Assembly (NCBI GenBank): GCA_030068075.1
Contig: CM057832.1
Span: forward strand, 77,666,002 to 77,730,001
Source of the DNA: Paguma larvata
Taxonomy: Eukaryota; Chordata; Mammalia; Carnivora; Viverridae
Direction of reading: 5' to 3'
DNA length: 64,000 nt
In this document: positions 12,001 to 24,000 of the stretch, piece after piece
Layout: each line of letters begins with the position of its first letter
Position numbering within the stretch: position 1 is the first letter of the stretch
Notes under the pieces: model-generated
Told to the model about the DNA's origin: nothing
Databases searched by the model: none
What the model saw: only the letters and a program-made list of their open reading frames with translations
Made by a program: the position numbers and the translations under genes

Positions 12001-15000
12001 TGCCAGCTTGGTTGGCTGGTTCTCTTTTAGGCCACACGACTGCAGGGAAGAGGGAAGACTACACTAGCGGGTCGCTTCCCACGTGAATAAATAGGGCAGT
12101 CTTCGGATCAGCTCTCCAGTGTGGAGGCTGGGTGTTCACCTGCCGTGCACACAGACCCCCGTAGATGGAGCTACAGTGACCATGACACAGTCGTTCTGAG
12201 AAGCAGTTTGTTAGGTATTGGGTTGGTTGTGGAGGTCCGAGTTCTAACATCCTTGCTGTTTAATGCAGTGGTCATCACCCAGGAGGTCTGATAGTACTAA
12301 CACCCTGGGAACAGCTTGTAAAGGGAATGTTGGCCACATTTGTGCTCCCTGGAAAGGTGGGGACCATGCCCCAAACTTCTCCTAGGTTTAACCACAGGAG
12401 GTACAAGGGAAATGAGGAAAAAAAGCCTGTGACTAGAACCTAGAGCCAGCCACTTGTCCCAGACATCACTGAATTTTCATTGAGTTGCTTATCATTTAGA
12501 TGTTCAGTTGATTTTTTTAATTTTTTTTTAATGTTTATTTATTTTTGAGACAGAGAGAGACAGAGCATGAGTGGGGGAGGGGCAGAGAGAGAGGAAGACA
12601 CAGAATCTGAAGCAGGCTCCAGGCTCTGAGCCATCAGCACAGAGCCCGACGCAGGGCTCAAACTCACAGACCGAGAGATTATGACCTGAGCCAAAGTCAG
12701 ACGCTTAACCGACTGAGCCACCCAGGCGCCCCTCAGTCGATTTTAAAACATCTGAGGGTGATAGGCGTCTGGGTGGCTCAGTTGGTTAAGCGTCTGACTT
12801 AGGCTCAGGTCATGATCTCATGACCTCGCCTCCCCGCTTATGCTCTGTCTCTTTCTCTCAAAGATAAATGTTAAAAAATAATAATAATAAAATAAAATTT
12901 AAAATAAAAGCTTTAAACTAACTCTACCTGATATAAAAATTACTGAGCAGGGTTTGGTCTGTGTTGAGGAGAAGGTAACATACTTTTCAGCAGATTCTAC
13001 CGAGTTCAGTGGTCACCCAGCTTACCAAAGCAACACTTGGCCTGTGTTCCAGTTTGGATCTGTACTTGTTTTTTGGTGGAGGGGGGGGAGTCAAATGAAC
13101 AAGCAACTAAAGCATTTGGAGTGAAATAAAATGACGAACTAGCTCGGAAGATAGAATTTATAATAGACTTTTTTTAAATCGAGGTGTAATTTACATACAG
13201 GGAAATGCACACGTCTTGGGTGTCATGTTTATGATTTTTAACAACTATGCATGACTCCATATTTCCCTTTCCCACGACTGTTCTGAATCTCTTACCATAG
13301 GTTAGTTTTGTCTGGAGAGCAGGTCATAGTTTTTAAATGGAGAAAAAAAGGAAAACAGCAACTATATTTTCAACATTTGCTACTTGAACTCCACAAGGCT
13401 TTGTAATTTCCACCCCCCTATCGCCCTCCCACCCCCCGCCCAACCATGTCATAATTAATTGAAAACTTTGGGTGCCGTGGTTGACAGCTATGAACTGTGC
13501 CTCAGGACTGCTCTGACCTCACATGAGTTGTAATGGATATGCAGTTAGATCCTTGCAGGGGACACTTGCCAGGAATGCGGAAGCCTTCATTTTGTGACGT
13601 CCTTGTCTTTCGCCGCTGACAGGTCTCTCTGAATGTCTTCTTTGGGAAGCCCGGCCCCTGGTTTGAAGATTGTGAGCTGGATGGTGATAAGAACTCCATA
13701 TTCCATGACATCGACGGCTCTGTGACCGGATATAAGGATGCGTATGTGGGAAGAATTGACAATTACCTGATCCGCCACCCAAGCTGTGTAAACATTACCA
13801 AATGGAATGCGGTAGTCTGCAGCGGGAACTATGCCCAGGTAGGCGAGAATGCTCTCCGATGCCTGATTCGCGACCACCTCCCAATAGTACCCCTTACATG
13901 AGGAGTCCTCCTCTGCTCCTCAGCATGATAGGTACTCTCCAAGGCCTGACCTTCCTTTCTGGAAAAAAGAAAAGCAAATCATTAGGAATCATGGACTCGT
14001 ACAAATTTTTTTAAGTTTATTTATTTTGAGAGAGAGAGAGAGTATGTGAGCAAGTGCAGGACAGGGGCAGAGAGAAAGAGAGAGGGAGAGAGAGAATCCT
14101 ATGCAGGCTCTGCAGTGTCAACACGGAGCTCGACGCAGGGTTTGAACTCACCAACAGTGAGATCATAACCTGAACAGAAATCCAGAGTCAGCCGCTTAAT
14201 GGACTCAGCCACCTTGGTGCCCCATGGACTCATACAGTTTTATTTAAGGCTCCGCCTGCACCATACTAATTAAACAGGGGGGAAAGTGGTCCAACAGAAA
14301 TAGGACGACTTGCCCTTGGTTAAACATAATTGGGATATGGTTGGGGTGAGAACCCGTATTTCCTGAGTCTTAGGCCAGGTTTTCTTGTCATGCTACAGCT
14401 GTGTCCCCTGAGAGGGCGATTTATTCCTTGCTCTCAGGGTCATTACCTCTACTAAATTAGGGAATCAGGCAGAGGGATGAAGACTGGAGGGAGTCTTCCG
14501 ACTTACTTCAAAGGAGTATTAGCTTCTTTGTTGTGGGATTTCTCATTCTCATATGGAAAAAAAAATGTTATTCTTGCCCACGTTCTGGGAAGGACAAGGA
14601 AAAAGTGGAGAATTAATTATAGTAAAGAAGAAAACATGGTTTAAAATGTAATTTCTTTTTCCTTTCATTTTCTTTTTTTTTTTAATTTTTTAATGTTTAC
14701 TTATTTTTAAGAGAGAGACAGACAGAAAGAGCATGAGTAGGGGAGGGGTAGAGGGAGAAAGAGACACAGAATCCAAAGCAGACTCCAGGCTCCAAGCCAT
14801 CAGCATGGAGCCCAATGCGGGGCTTGAACCCACGAACCCTGAGATCATGACCTGAGCTGAAGTCGGATGACCTGAGCTGAAGTCTGAGCTCCGTATGGAG
14901 CTCAACCAACTGAGCCACCCAGGAGCCCCCCTTTCATTTTATTCTTAATCAGAATTGCCTGTTAAAATTAAGTTAACCTATCAATACCTAGGAAGCTATA

Positions 15001-18000
15001 GAAATTAGCTTGAATTCTAGAATTACAAGGCGCCTTGGTGGCTCAGTCACTTAAGCATCCAACTCTTGAACTCAGCTCAGGTCTTGATCTCAGGGTTGTG
15101 AGTTCAAGTCTCACACTGGGCTCCACACTGAGCCTGACGCCTACTTAAAAAAAAAGAGAGAGAGAAATTTGAAAATTAAAACAAAAAGCTCTTAGCTCTT
15201 CTTTGTAGCTATAGTTTTAGTTAAATTTCGTATGCGTGTGACTGTCTGAAAGTGGTGTGTACTCACCAGTGAAATGACAAATTATTATAAATGTGTCCGT
15301 CAACCCTTTGGATTTCAAATGTATTTGAGAAGTGAGCCTTGTCCTTCTATCTTATAAAGCAGAGTAGTAATTTCACTTTTATTGAAGGATGAAGAAAGAA
15401 GTAAGTCATCTAGTGCTTCTAGGAGGCTCTGGGAATGGTAGGACCACAGGTCAGAAATTTTCTCCTGAGAATTTGGGATATGGGCCAGGAGCCCAGATCT
15501 GTAACCATTTTAGATAACGAAGAATACTTTATGTCTTTAGACGAAGGGCAGAAGCACCTGGATCTGGAGATAGAATAGTGATTACTTAGCTCTTTGTAGA
15601 TATATTTTAATGGGAAGTTTTTGCTAACCCAAGGATTAAAAGGGCTCAGGACAAAAGGTGGTAACGTAGGAGAATTAAGATAGCATGTGTATCTCTTATC
15701 CTTCCTGGATTTGGAAGAAAGGAAGAGATCTCTCTTTTTATCTATCTCCTGTTACATATTACATATAACCTATTCTATATAGTCTGTCTCTTATAAGCTA
15801 GTTTTAATATTACATTATATTATATTTTATAATATATATATGCTATATATAACCTATAAATATAGGTTAAATATAAACATTTTTAAAAATAAGTATAATA
15901 TGTTATGTATAGTAACTATAATATATAGTACATCCTAAATATATATATTTAAATGAAGACAATCAGTAGTCTCAAAATATATACTTCTCATCTATTTTAA
16001 ATCTTTAAGTGGTGTCAGAAAGGGGAGCATTATGTCAAAACACGAATGAGATGAGACTTAAGCTCTTCTGGCTCAATACACACAACTGTAGAAATGACAG
16101 AAAGAAAAATAGGGAAATATTGTGGATTAAATGCAGTATTCTGCAAATGTTTTAAGACTTCTGGGGAATTGTGTTCCAGGACACTGATTTGCTTTCGGAA
16201 ATTGTTCTGAGGTTTGTTCTTTAGAGGATGCTTTTGGGGAAGGTTTCATTTTTGGCACAGGAAGGGTTCAAATACCCCTGGAATAATTCAGAATTTTCAA
16301 ATTTGTCTCTGTTTAATATATTTTTCCAGTGTTCGCAAAGTGCTTTATAGAGCCTTTTTTTTTTTTTTTTTTTTTGAATGAGTGAAAAATGACTTCTTGG
16401 GCTGATGTAAGCCATGGAAAATTAAAAGCTAAAGCTCTAAGATATTTCAGTTTTCCATCTCTTGTTCTAGAGAAAAGGCTTTCACATTTGACTGGAGGAT
16501 ATCAGGTTTCACATTAATTTATGGGGTTTTTTTGGACGTGTGTTCTTCAGACTGAGGTATGTCTTTGACAAGCTGTATAAGCCGCAGAGGCTTTATATTC
16601 TGATGAATAAGCTGGCCCGTTGTGGTGGAGGAGATGATGAGGATCTTGGCCAGCAGAACGCTTGGTCTGTTTTTACCATTTCAGTTTCAGTAGGGCTTCG
16701 TTTTAAGTATAACTTAGGATGAAGTTGGCTGCCACTCATTTAGCCTGGCTCAAATCATAGAACCTCTGTTCTGAAAGTAGAGACACTGGACTTTGTGCTG
16801 CAAATGTTTGTTTAGCTATTTAAGCGTTCGCTCGCTCCTCAAGTCTTTTAAAAAAGTTTATTAAGCTTTTAGTTTTAATCCCAGTAGAGTTAACATACAG
16901 TGTTAGATTAGTTTCAGGTGTATAATATAGTGATTCAACAATTCTATACATTACTCAGTGCTCACCATGATAAGTATACTTTAAAAAAATTTTTTTTAAT
17001 GTTTATTTTTGAGAGAGCGGAGGAGGGGCAGAGAAGGAAGGGGACACAGAATCCAAAACAGGCTCCAGGCATTGAGCTGTCAGCACAGAGCCTGACGTGG
17101 GGCTCGAACCCATGAGCCTCGAGATCATGACCTGAGCTAAAGTCGGATGCTCAACCAGGCGCCCCGATAAGTGTATTTTTTAAATCCCATCCCCTATTTC
17201 ACCCATTCCCTCACCCACCTCCCCTCTGAGAATCCCCAGTTTGTTCTCTGTCGTTAAGAGTCTTCCCTTCCATTCTTAATTGTTTTTTGAAGGTTTACGT
17301 GCAGACGTGGAGCACTCAGAATCTGACGATGACCATCGCACGAGATGAGTACCCCTCCTACCCCATGGTGCTCCGAGGCATTAACCAGAAGGCTACCTTT
17401 CCACAGTACCAGCCTGTGGTCATGCTGGAGAAGGGCTATACCATCCACTGGAATGGGCCGGCCCCTCGGACGGCCTTTCTATACCTCATAAATTTCAACA
17501 AGTATGTCTCTCCTATACTTACCTCAAATAGCTCAGTAAGTTGTAATTGAGTGGAGAAAAATTATAACGTTTTGAAGCAAGTAAAGAATGCCGGTTTTCA
17601 TGTACTTTGTTCTTCTCATGTGGAGGCTGTATATATTTTATGTTGATGGGAATAAGCAATGATACAGATTGAAGCCTGTCATTTTCAAAACATTTCTTAT
17701 TGTCTATGGTCAAGGGATTGTGTGCAGAAAGCCATTAGGTTATAATATAGTCTGCCGAATATTTAATTCCCCATAGCTGAGATGAGAAAAAGTTTTTATC
17801 TGGTGTTCCAACTGAGCACTTGGTTATCAAGAAAATGAAAAGATTTTTGAGGTCAAGTTTAGACTTGGTGGAAGATAGTGGTGTGATTTTGTTTTTAAGT
17901 GTTTATTTTTTTTTAATGATTATTTGTTTCAAGAGAGAGAGCGTGAGCAAGCAAGGTAGGGATGAGAGAGGGAGAGAGAGGGAGAGAGAGAATCCTAATC

Positions 18001-21000
18001 AGGCACTGTGCTGTCAGTTCATGGTTCAAGCTCATGAACCATGAGTTCATGACCTGAGTCGAAATCAAGACAGGCGTTTAACCATTCCAGCCACCCAGGC
18101 GCCCCTGAGGAAGGGATACTAAGTGATCAGTCTTGTTACAAAAGCAATACCTTTGAGAAAGGGCTAGTTCTGCTCAGGGACTGATGGATTCAGCCTGGTG
18201 GGAGCTTAGGATGCTCCAGGGGAGGTGACAGATGATGCTGGAAGGGAGGAATGGGACTGTTTTGAAAGAGAGAAGTAACCAATCTAGTTATTTGTGATGG
18301 TTAACCTATGAGACTCCATGAAACTACTCAGATATGTTCTGGAAAAATGGAAATGGCCTGTTCATCTTGCTGGTCGTAAAGCTCTGACTTGTTAGAACTC
18401 TTAAAATGCTCACTTGAAAGGAACAGAGGTAGGCATAGAACACCTAGGGATTCGGCTCTAAGCATGTCACTTCCAAGGATCGGTGAGTATCAGTGGGTTC
18501 TGACATATTAGATCTCTCACATGCTCTAAACTGGACTGTTACTGTTTTCCTATAATACTTGCTGCTGTTTCTCTTGCCTTTGCTGGAGAATCGCAGCCCC
18601 GCCTACCGAGCCAACCAAGGCAAAAATCCCAGGACTCACCACTGACTCTTCTTTTTCTTCATCCCTTGCCATCAGTGACCAAACCCTGTTGGCTCTGTCT
18701 CCCTAATGTTGTTTGCATCTCTCTACTGCTTTCCATCTCTGATGCTTGTGGCTGAGTTCAGGCCGTTACCGTCTGTTGCCTGAATCCTATTCGATCTCCC
18801 CAGCTCTAATCCTTAGTTCACCGTGTGTCCGGGGGAGTTTTCTAAAAGCCAATGTGATATGATCGCTCCCGTGAGTGAGCAGCAGAGAAGGCAATGAAAG
18901 AAACAAATGATGGTCACAGAGTACCGAGGAGAAATGTCAGCGATCAGTAGTCCAAAGACTTCTATCTGGCAGGTTATGCATTTGAGGCAAGGTATTACAA
19001 CCACATGGTATGCAGGGTTCTATACATATCACATGTAACTTTTGAACAAATACTGAGCAATTAAAAATATTTCGAAGTGAAACAAGGCTGAACCCAGGAG
19101 TTTCAAAAAATCCGCATGGACTTTTGAAGTTCAGTAGGACTTACCTTGCTTAAATAGCTCCGAGTTTGTAAAAATTACATCATGGGCAGAGAGAGGCAAG
19201 AGGAGGAGATGGATAATTTTTCCCCCCAAATTTAATATGATTATAGAGTGGTCATAGATTTTGTTGTAGTGCCACTTCTACAAATAACGGTTTAAACATG
19301 ATAAGAGCTGTACTTATTCATGAAACAAAATAAAGAAAATAGAGAAAAACAGAAAAAACCTAGAATTCTTCTAATAAAAGTGAGACAGTATAAATGTTTT
19401 CTCTCTCCACCCTCACATGGTTTCTGAGCACAGAGATAAACCAGTATTTATTTATTTAACTGCTCGTTTCCTCCATGAACATTTGGTTTGTGTTTCTTCT
19501 GCCTGCCTCTCCATATCCCCTCTTTGCTCTTATAAATGACACGGCACAGAGCCTCTTTCCTTAGACAGTTTTGGTCTGCATTTCTAATTATTCTCTAGTG
19601 AGATTACTGGCAAAACCTGCATGCATAATGTTAAGGTCCTGTTGCATTTTGTGTAAAATTCTTAAAGTTTTTTTTTCATGTTTATTTTTGAGAGAGAGAA
19701 CAAGCAAGGGACAGGCAGAGAGAGAGGGAAAGAGAGAATCCCAAGCAGGCTCGATGTTGCCAGCGCAGAGCCTGACGCAGGGCTCAGACTCACAAACGGC
19801 TCACGACCTGAGCCGATACCAAGAGTTGGATCCTTAACCAACTGAGCCACCAGGCGCCCCTAAAAATTCTTTAGAAGATGTGACACCTGGGTGGCTCAGT
19901 CGGTTAAGCAGCCGACTTCGGCTCAAGTCATGGTCTCACAGCTCCTGAGTTTGAGCCCTGCATCAGGCTCTGTGCTGACAGCTCAGAGCCTGGAGCCTGC
20001 TTCACATTCTGGGTCTCCTCTCTTTGTTGTTCCCCTGCTTGCACTCTGTCTCTCTATCTCTCTCTGTCTCTTTCTCAAAAATAAATAAGGATTAAAAAAA
20101 ATTTTTTTTAATGGATAAAAAGGTGAATTTTTTATTACATATATTTTACCACAATTTAAAAATGCCTGAAGGGGCGCCCTAATGGCTCAGTCGGTTAGGC
20201 ATCCAACTTTGCCTCCAGTCATGCTCTCCCCTTTCCCAAATTTGAGCCCCAAGTTGGGCTTTGTGCTGACAGCACAGAGCCTGCTTCGGATTCTGTGTCT
20301 CCCTCTGTGTCTGCCCTTCCCCCACTAGCACTCTGTGCCTCTCTCTCTCTCTCTCAAAAAAAGTGAACATTAAATCACTTAAGAAAAATATCCCCAAACA
20401 GCAAATGATTAAAAAAAGGGAAGTATTTTTCATTGTTTTCAGAAAATATTGATTTTTTTATCTAAAGATAGAACATTAGATAAGAAAAAAACACCATAGT
20501 AATTTGGTAATATGCATCAAACACTTTAAAAATACATATGCCTTTATATCCAGGCATTTTACCTGTAGGCATTTATACTAATGCAATAATAAAAGACAAA
20601 AATACACTTATAAAAAAATAATTTTTTGGAGGGGCACCTGCCTGGGCTCATTCGGTCAAGCGTGCAACTCTTGATCTCAGAGTTGTGAGTTTGAGCCTCA
20701 TGGTGACCGTAGAGATTACTTTATTTTTTATTTTTTATTTTTTAGAGATTACTTTAAAAACAATTCTTTTTAGGGGTGCCTGGATGGCTCAGTCGGTTGA
20801 GCGTCTGGCTTTGGCTCAGGTCACGATCTCATGGTTCGTGAGTTCAGTCCCTTCATTGCGCTCTATGCTGACAACTCGGAGCCTGGAGCCTGCTTCTGAC
20901 TCTGTGTCTCCCTCTCTCTCTGCCCCTCCCCCTGCTCATGCTCTGTCTGTCTCTCTCTCAAAAATAAATAGACATTAAAAAAAATGGTTTTTAATTCTTT

Positions 21001-24000
21001 TTAAAGATTTTACCAGTGTATGCTCCTGCTATCAGGCTATTAGTGTCTCTTGCATCTTCATATATCCCCTCCCCAGCCATCTCACTTAACTTTGTTATCT
21101 TCATGGAGCGCCTGTGTACATTGTATCCAACTTCTATTCACATTCCCTGAAGTTCTGTTGAAACCAAGACATTTTTGTAAGCCAGACAATTGTTGTGTAC
21201 ATATATATATATATTGATTTAAGTTTGGAGAACATACCAAGGTAGGGGATTTGCTGGTATTTTGGGGTACAGGACTTGACTGTTAGTGGTTCGATACACA
21301 GCAGAAATTTAAGGAGGAGGAAAATCATGGCTGAAATTTACATATGCTATAATACTCAAAATATATAGGCTTAAGTGCGAATTCATTGTTTTATTGTCTC
21401 TCCTTTCCAGGAATGACTGGATTCGAGTTGGCCTCTGCTATCCGTCAAACACAAGTTTTCAGGTTACCTTTGGCTTTTTACAGCGCCATAATGGCTCATT
21501 ATCCAAAATGGAAGACTATGAGCCTGTGCACTCACTGGAGGAGTTGCAGAGAAAGCAGTCTGAAAGGAAATTCTATTTTGACTCCAGCACGGGGTAATTC
21601 AGCGTAACCAGTGAATGAGAATTATTGCTGTTTTTCTTTAATGGTGAAATTATTAGTTCTTCAGCCTAACTAAGAATAGGTTGTGATGTGACAGCTGTTT
21701 AGAAAAGCAACTGATGTGGGTAGTTCTCTGCTCATCACTATTAGAGGTTTAGAGACATAGAATGCATCGTAATTATAGTTGGCAGTGGGAATCAACTGAA
21801 GATGTTTGCCATATACCTATTAAGGCAATTTAGAGAGAGAAATTATCCTTGTCAATACAGAACCAGTAGGCCCAATTGAAAATCAAAATAATCTTTTTTC
21901 TATCACAACCCTTAAGATGATTATTTACATGTGATCAGTTCATATTTCAGCGAAAGCTCTTTTTTTTTTTCCTTCAAGGTGCTCTCTCAAGTTGACCTTG
22001 AGTTTATGAAAAACAAAAACAAACCACTGTATAACCATGGCATATTTGCTTTCAACTCTCTCTAGGGTACATCTTTCCACTTTTTAATTCTAATCCTGTT
22101 CACCTGGGGTCCTGTTGGCTTTGTCTGCTTTTATCCAGTTACAGTCTCTCAGCCTTTGGGTTATGGTAGGCTCGATCTCCTGTACTCTTCCAGCAAGTAG
22201 CATGCTCCTTTAGTATCCATTACGTGAGCCGACATTCCGATCACGTGCCATCGTCTAGGTGCTGTAAAGATACTAATGTAAATAAAGCTCATTTCTTCCA
22301 CAAATTCACCGTCCATTGAAGGATGTGGGCATGCCAAGCAAGGAATTAGAGAGCTAGAGGATTACGTGCTGCACATCCTATAGTGGGATATTCAGTGGGT
22401 CTTTTGTGGTAACCTGGAAGCTCATTCTAGGATGCCAGTCATGGGGCTAACTCCTGAGGAACCGGTAGGAGGAGATGGAAAAAGAGAGGGGGTAAGGTGT
22501 CCCTAGGAGCAGTGCGGATAGATGCATGGAGGCATGGAAGAACGTGGCATGGCATGTTTGGGGAAAGGCAAACAAAGGTTCAGAATGGGGAGAAGGATGG
22601 CGAGTCTGATGGGGGAATGAGGTTGGGTTTTAGTCAAGTGCCTTGGGAGTTTTTGAGTAAGATGCAGCTCGTTTGCCCTCCAGGGCCCCTCCAGCAGCCA
22701 GTGTGACCAGCTCAAGTCTTCTCTTACCATAATTGTCTCTGATTTTCGATTTCTAATTAGACTTAAAACAACCTACTTGGACTTTTCTTCTACAGATGAC
22801 AGAAATTCCACATTCCCCATTGATTTTCTGCAAAAATAAATGCAACACCCAAATTTGTGAGGATGGTCTGGGGATCACACATTCATGATTAGCTAGGAAA
22901 TATTTTGTTCAGCTGGGAATTTTTGTTTTATTTTATTTTATTTTATTTATTTATTTAAATTTACATCCAAGTTATTTAGTCTGTGGTGCAACAATGATTT
23001 CAGGAGTAGATTCCTTAATGCTCCTTACCTCTTTAGCCCATCCCCTCTCCCACAACGCCTCCAGCCACCCTCTGTTTGTTCTCCATATTTAGGAGTCTCT
23101 TATGTTTTGTCCACCTCCCTGTTTTTATATTATTTTTGCTTTCCTTCCCTTATCTTCATCTGTTTTGTATCTTAAAGTCCTCATATGAGTGAAGTCATAT
23201 GATATTTGTCTTTCCTGACTGACTAATTTCACTTAGCATAATACCCTCTAGTTCCATCCATGTAGTTGCAAATGGCAAGATTTCATTCTTTTTGATTGCC
23301 GAGTAATACTCCATTGTATAAATATGCATACCACACCTTCTTTATCCATTCATCCATCGATGGACATTTGGGCTCTTTTCCATACTTTGGCTATTGTTGA
23401 CAGTGCTGCTTTAAACATTGGGGTGCATGTGCCCCTTTGAAACAGCACACCTGTATCCCTTGTATAAATACCTGATAGTGCAATTGCTGGCTCATAGGGT
23501 AGTTCTATTTTTAATTTTTTTGAGGAGCCGCCATACTGTTTTCCAGAGTGGCTGCACCAGTTTGATCCTCTTTCTCCGTGTCCTTGCCAACATCTGTTGT
23601 TGCCTGAGTTGTTAATGTTAGCCATTCTGACAGGTGTGAGGTGGTTTTGGTTTGTATTTCCCTGCTGATGAGTGATTGAGTGATGTTGAGCATTTTTTCA
23701 TGTGTCAGTTGGCCATCTGGATGTCTTCTCTGGAGAAGTGTCTATTCATGTCTTTTGCTGATTTCCTCACTGGATTTTTTGTTTTTTGGATGTTGAGTTT
23801 GATAAGTTCTTTATAGATTTTGGATACTAACTTTTTATTTGACATGTTGTTTGCAAATATCTTCTCCCACTCCATCAGTTGCCTTTTAATTTTGTTGATT
23901 GTTCTCTTCGCTGTGCATAAGCTTTTTATTTTGATGAAGTCCCAGTAGTTCATTTTTGCTTTTGTTTCCTTTGCGTTCAGAGACGTGTTGAGTAAAAAGT

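Larger units (their letters stand above)
11168..13622. other. CEMIP2 intron, 2.45 kb
   Basis: Two SINEs at 12512-12732 and 12764-12909, and an old antisense L1 3' UTR piece at about 13165-13290. The first kilobase (11170-12510) shows no named repeat. Confidence 0.6.
13839..17292. other. CEMIP2 intron, 3.45 kb
   Basis: Holds SINEs at 14004-14223, 14672-14930 and 15029-15165, an AT-rich block at about 15740-15960, a 21-T run at 16355-16375, and an antisense L1 3' UTR fragment (16870-17260) split by a SINE that reaches almost to the next exon. Stretches 15170-15740 and 16380-16860 have no recognised element. Confidence 0.6.
17502..21410. other. CEMIP2 intron, 3.9 kb
   Basis: Holds a SINE at 17905-18105 and a cluster of five SINEs between 19666 and 20984. 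The stretch 18110-19660 has no firm call, though 18570-18830 reads like a diverged L2-type segment. 20990-21400 holds an (AT)n run near 21199-21213 and nothing else recognised. Confidence 0.55.
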
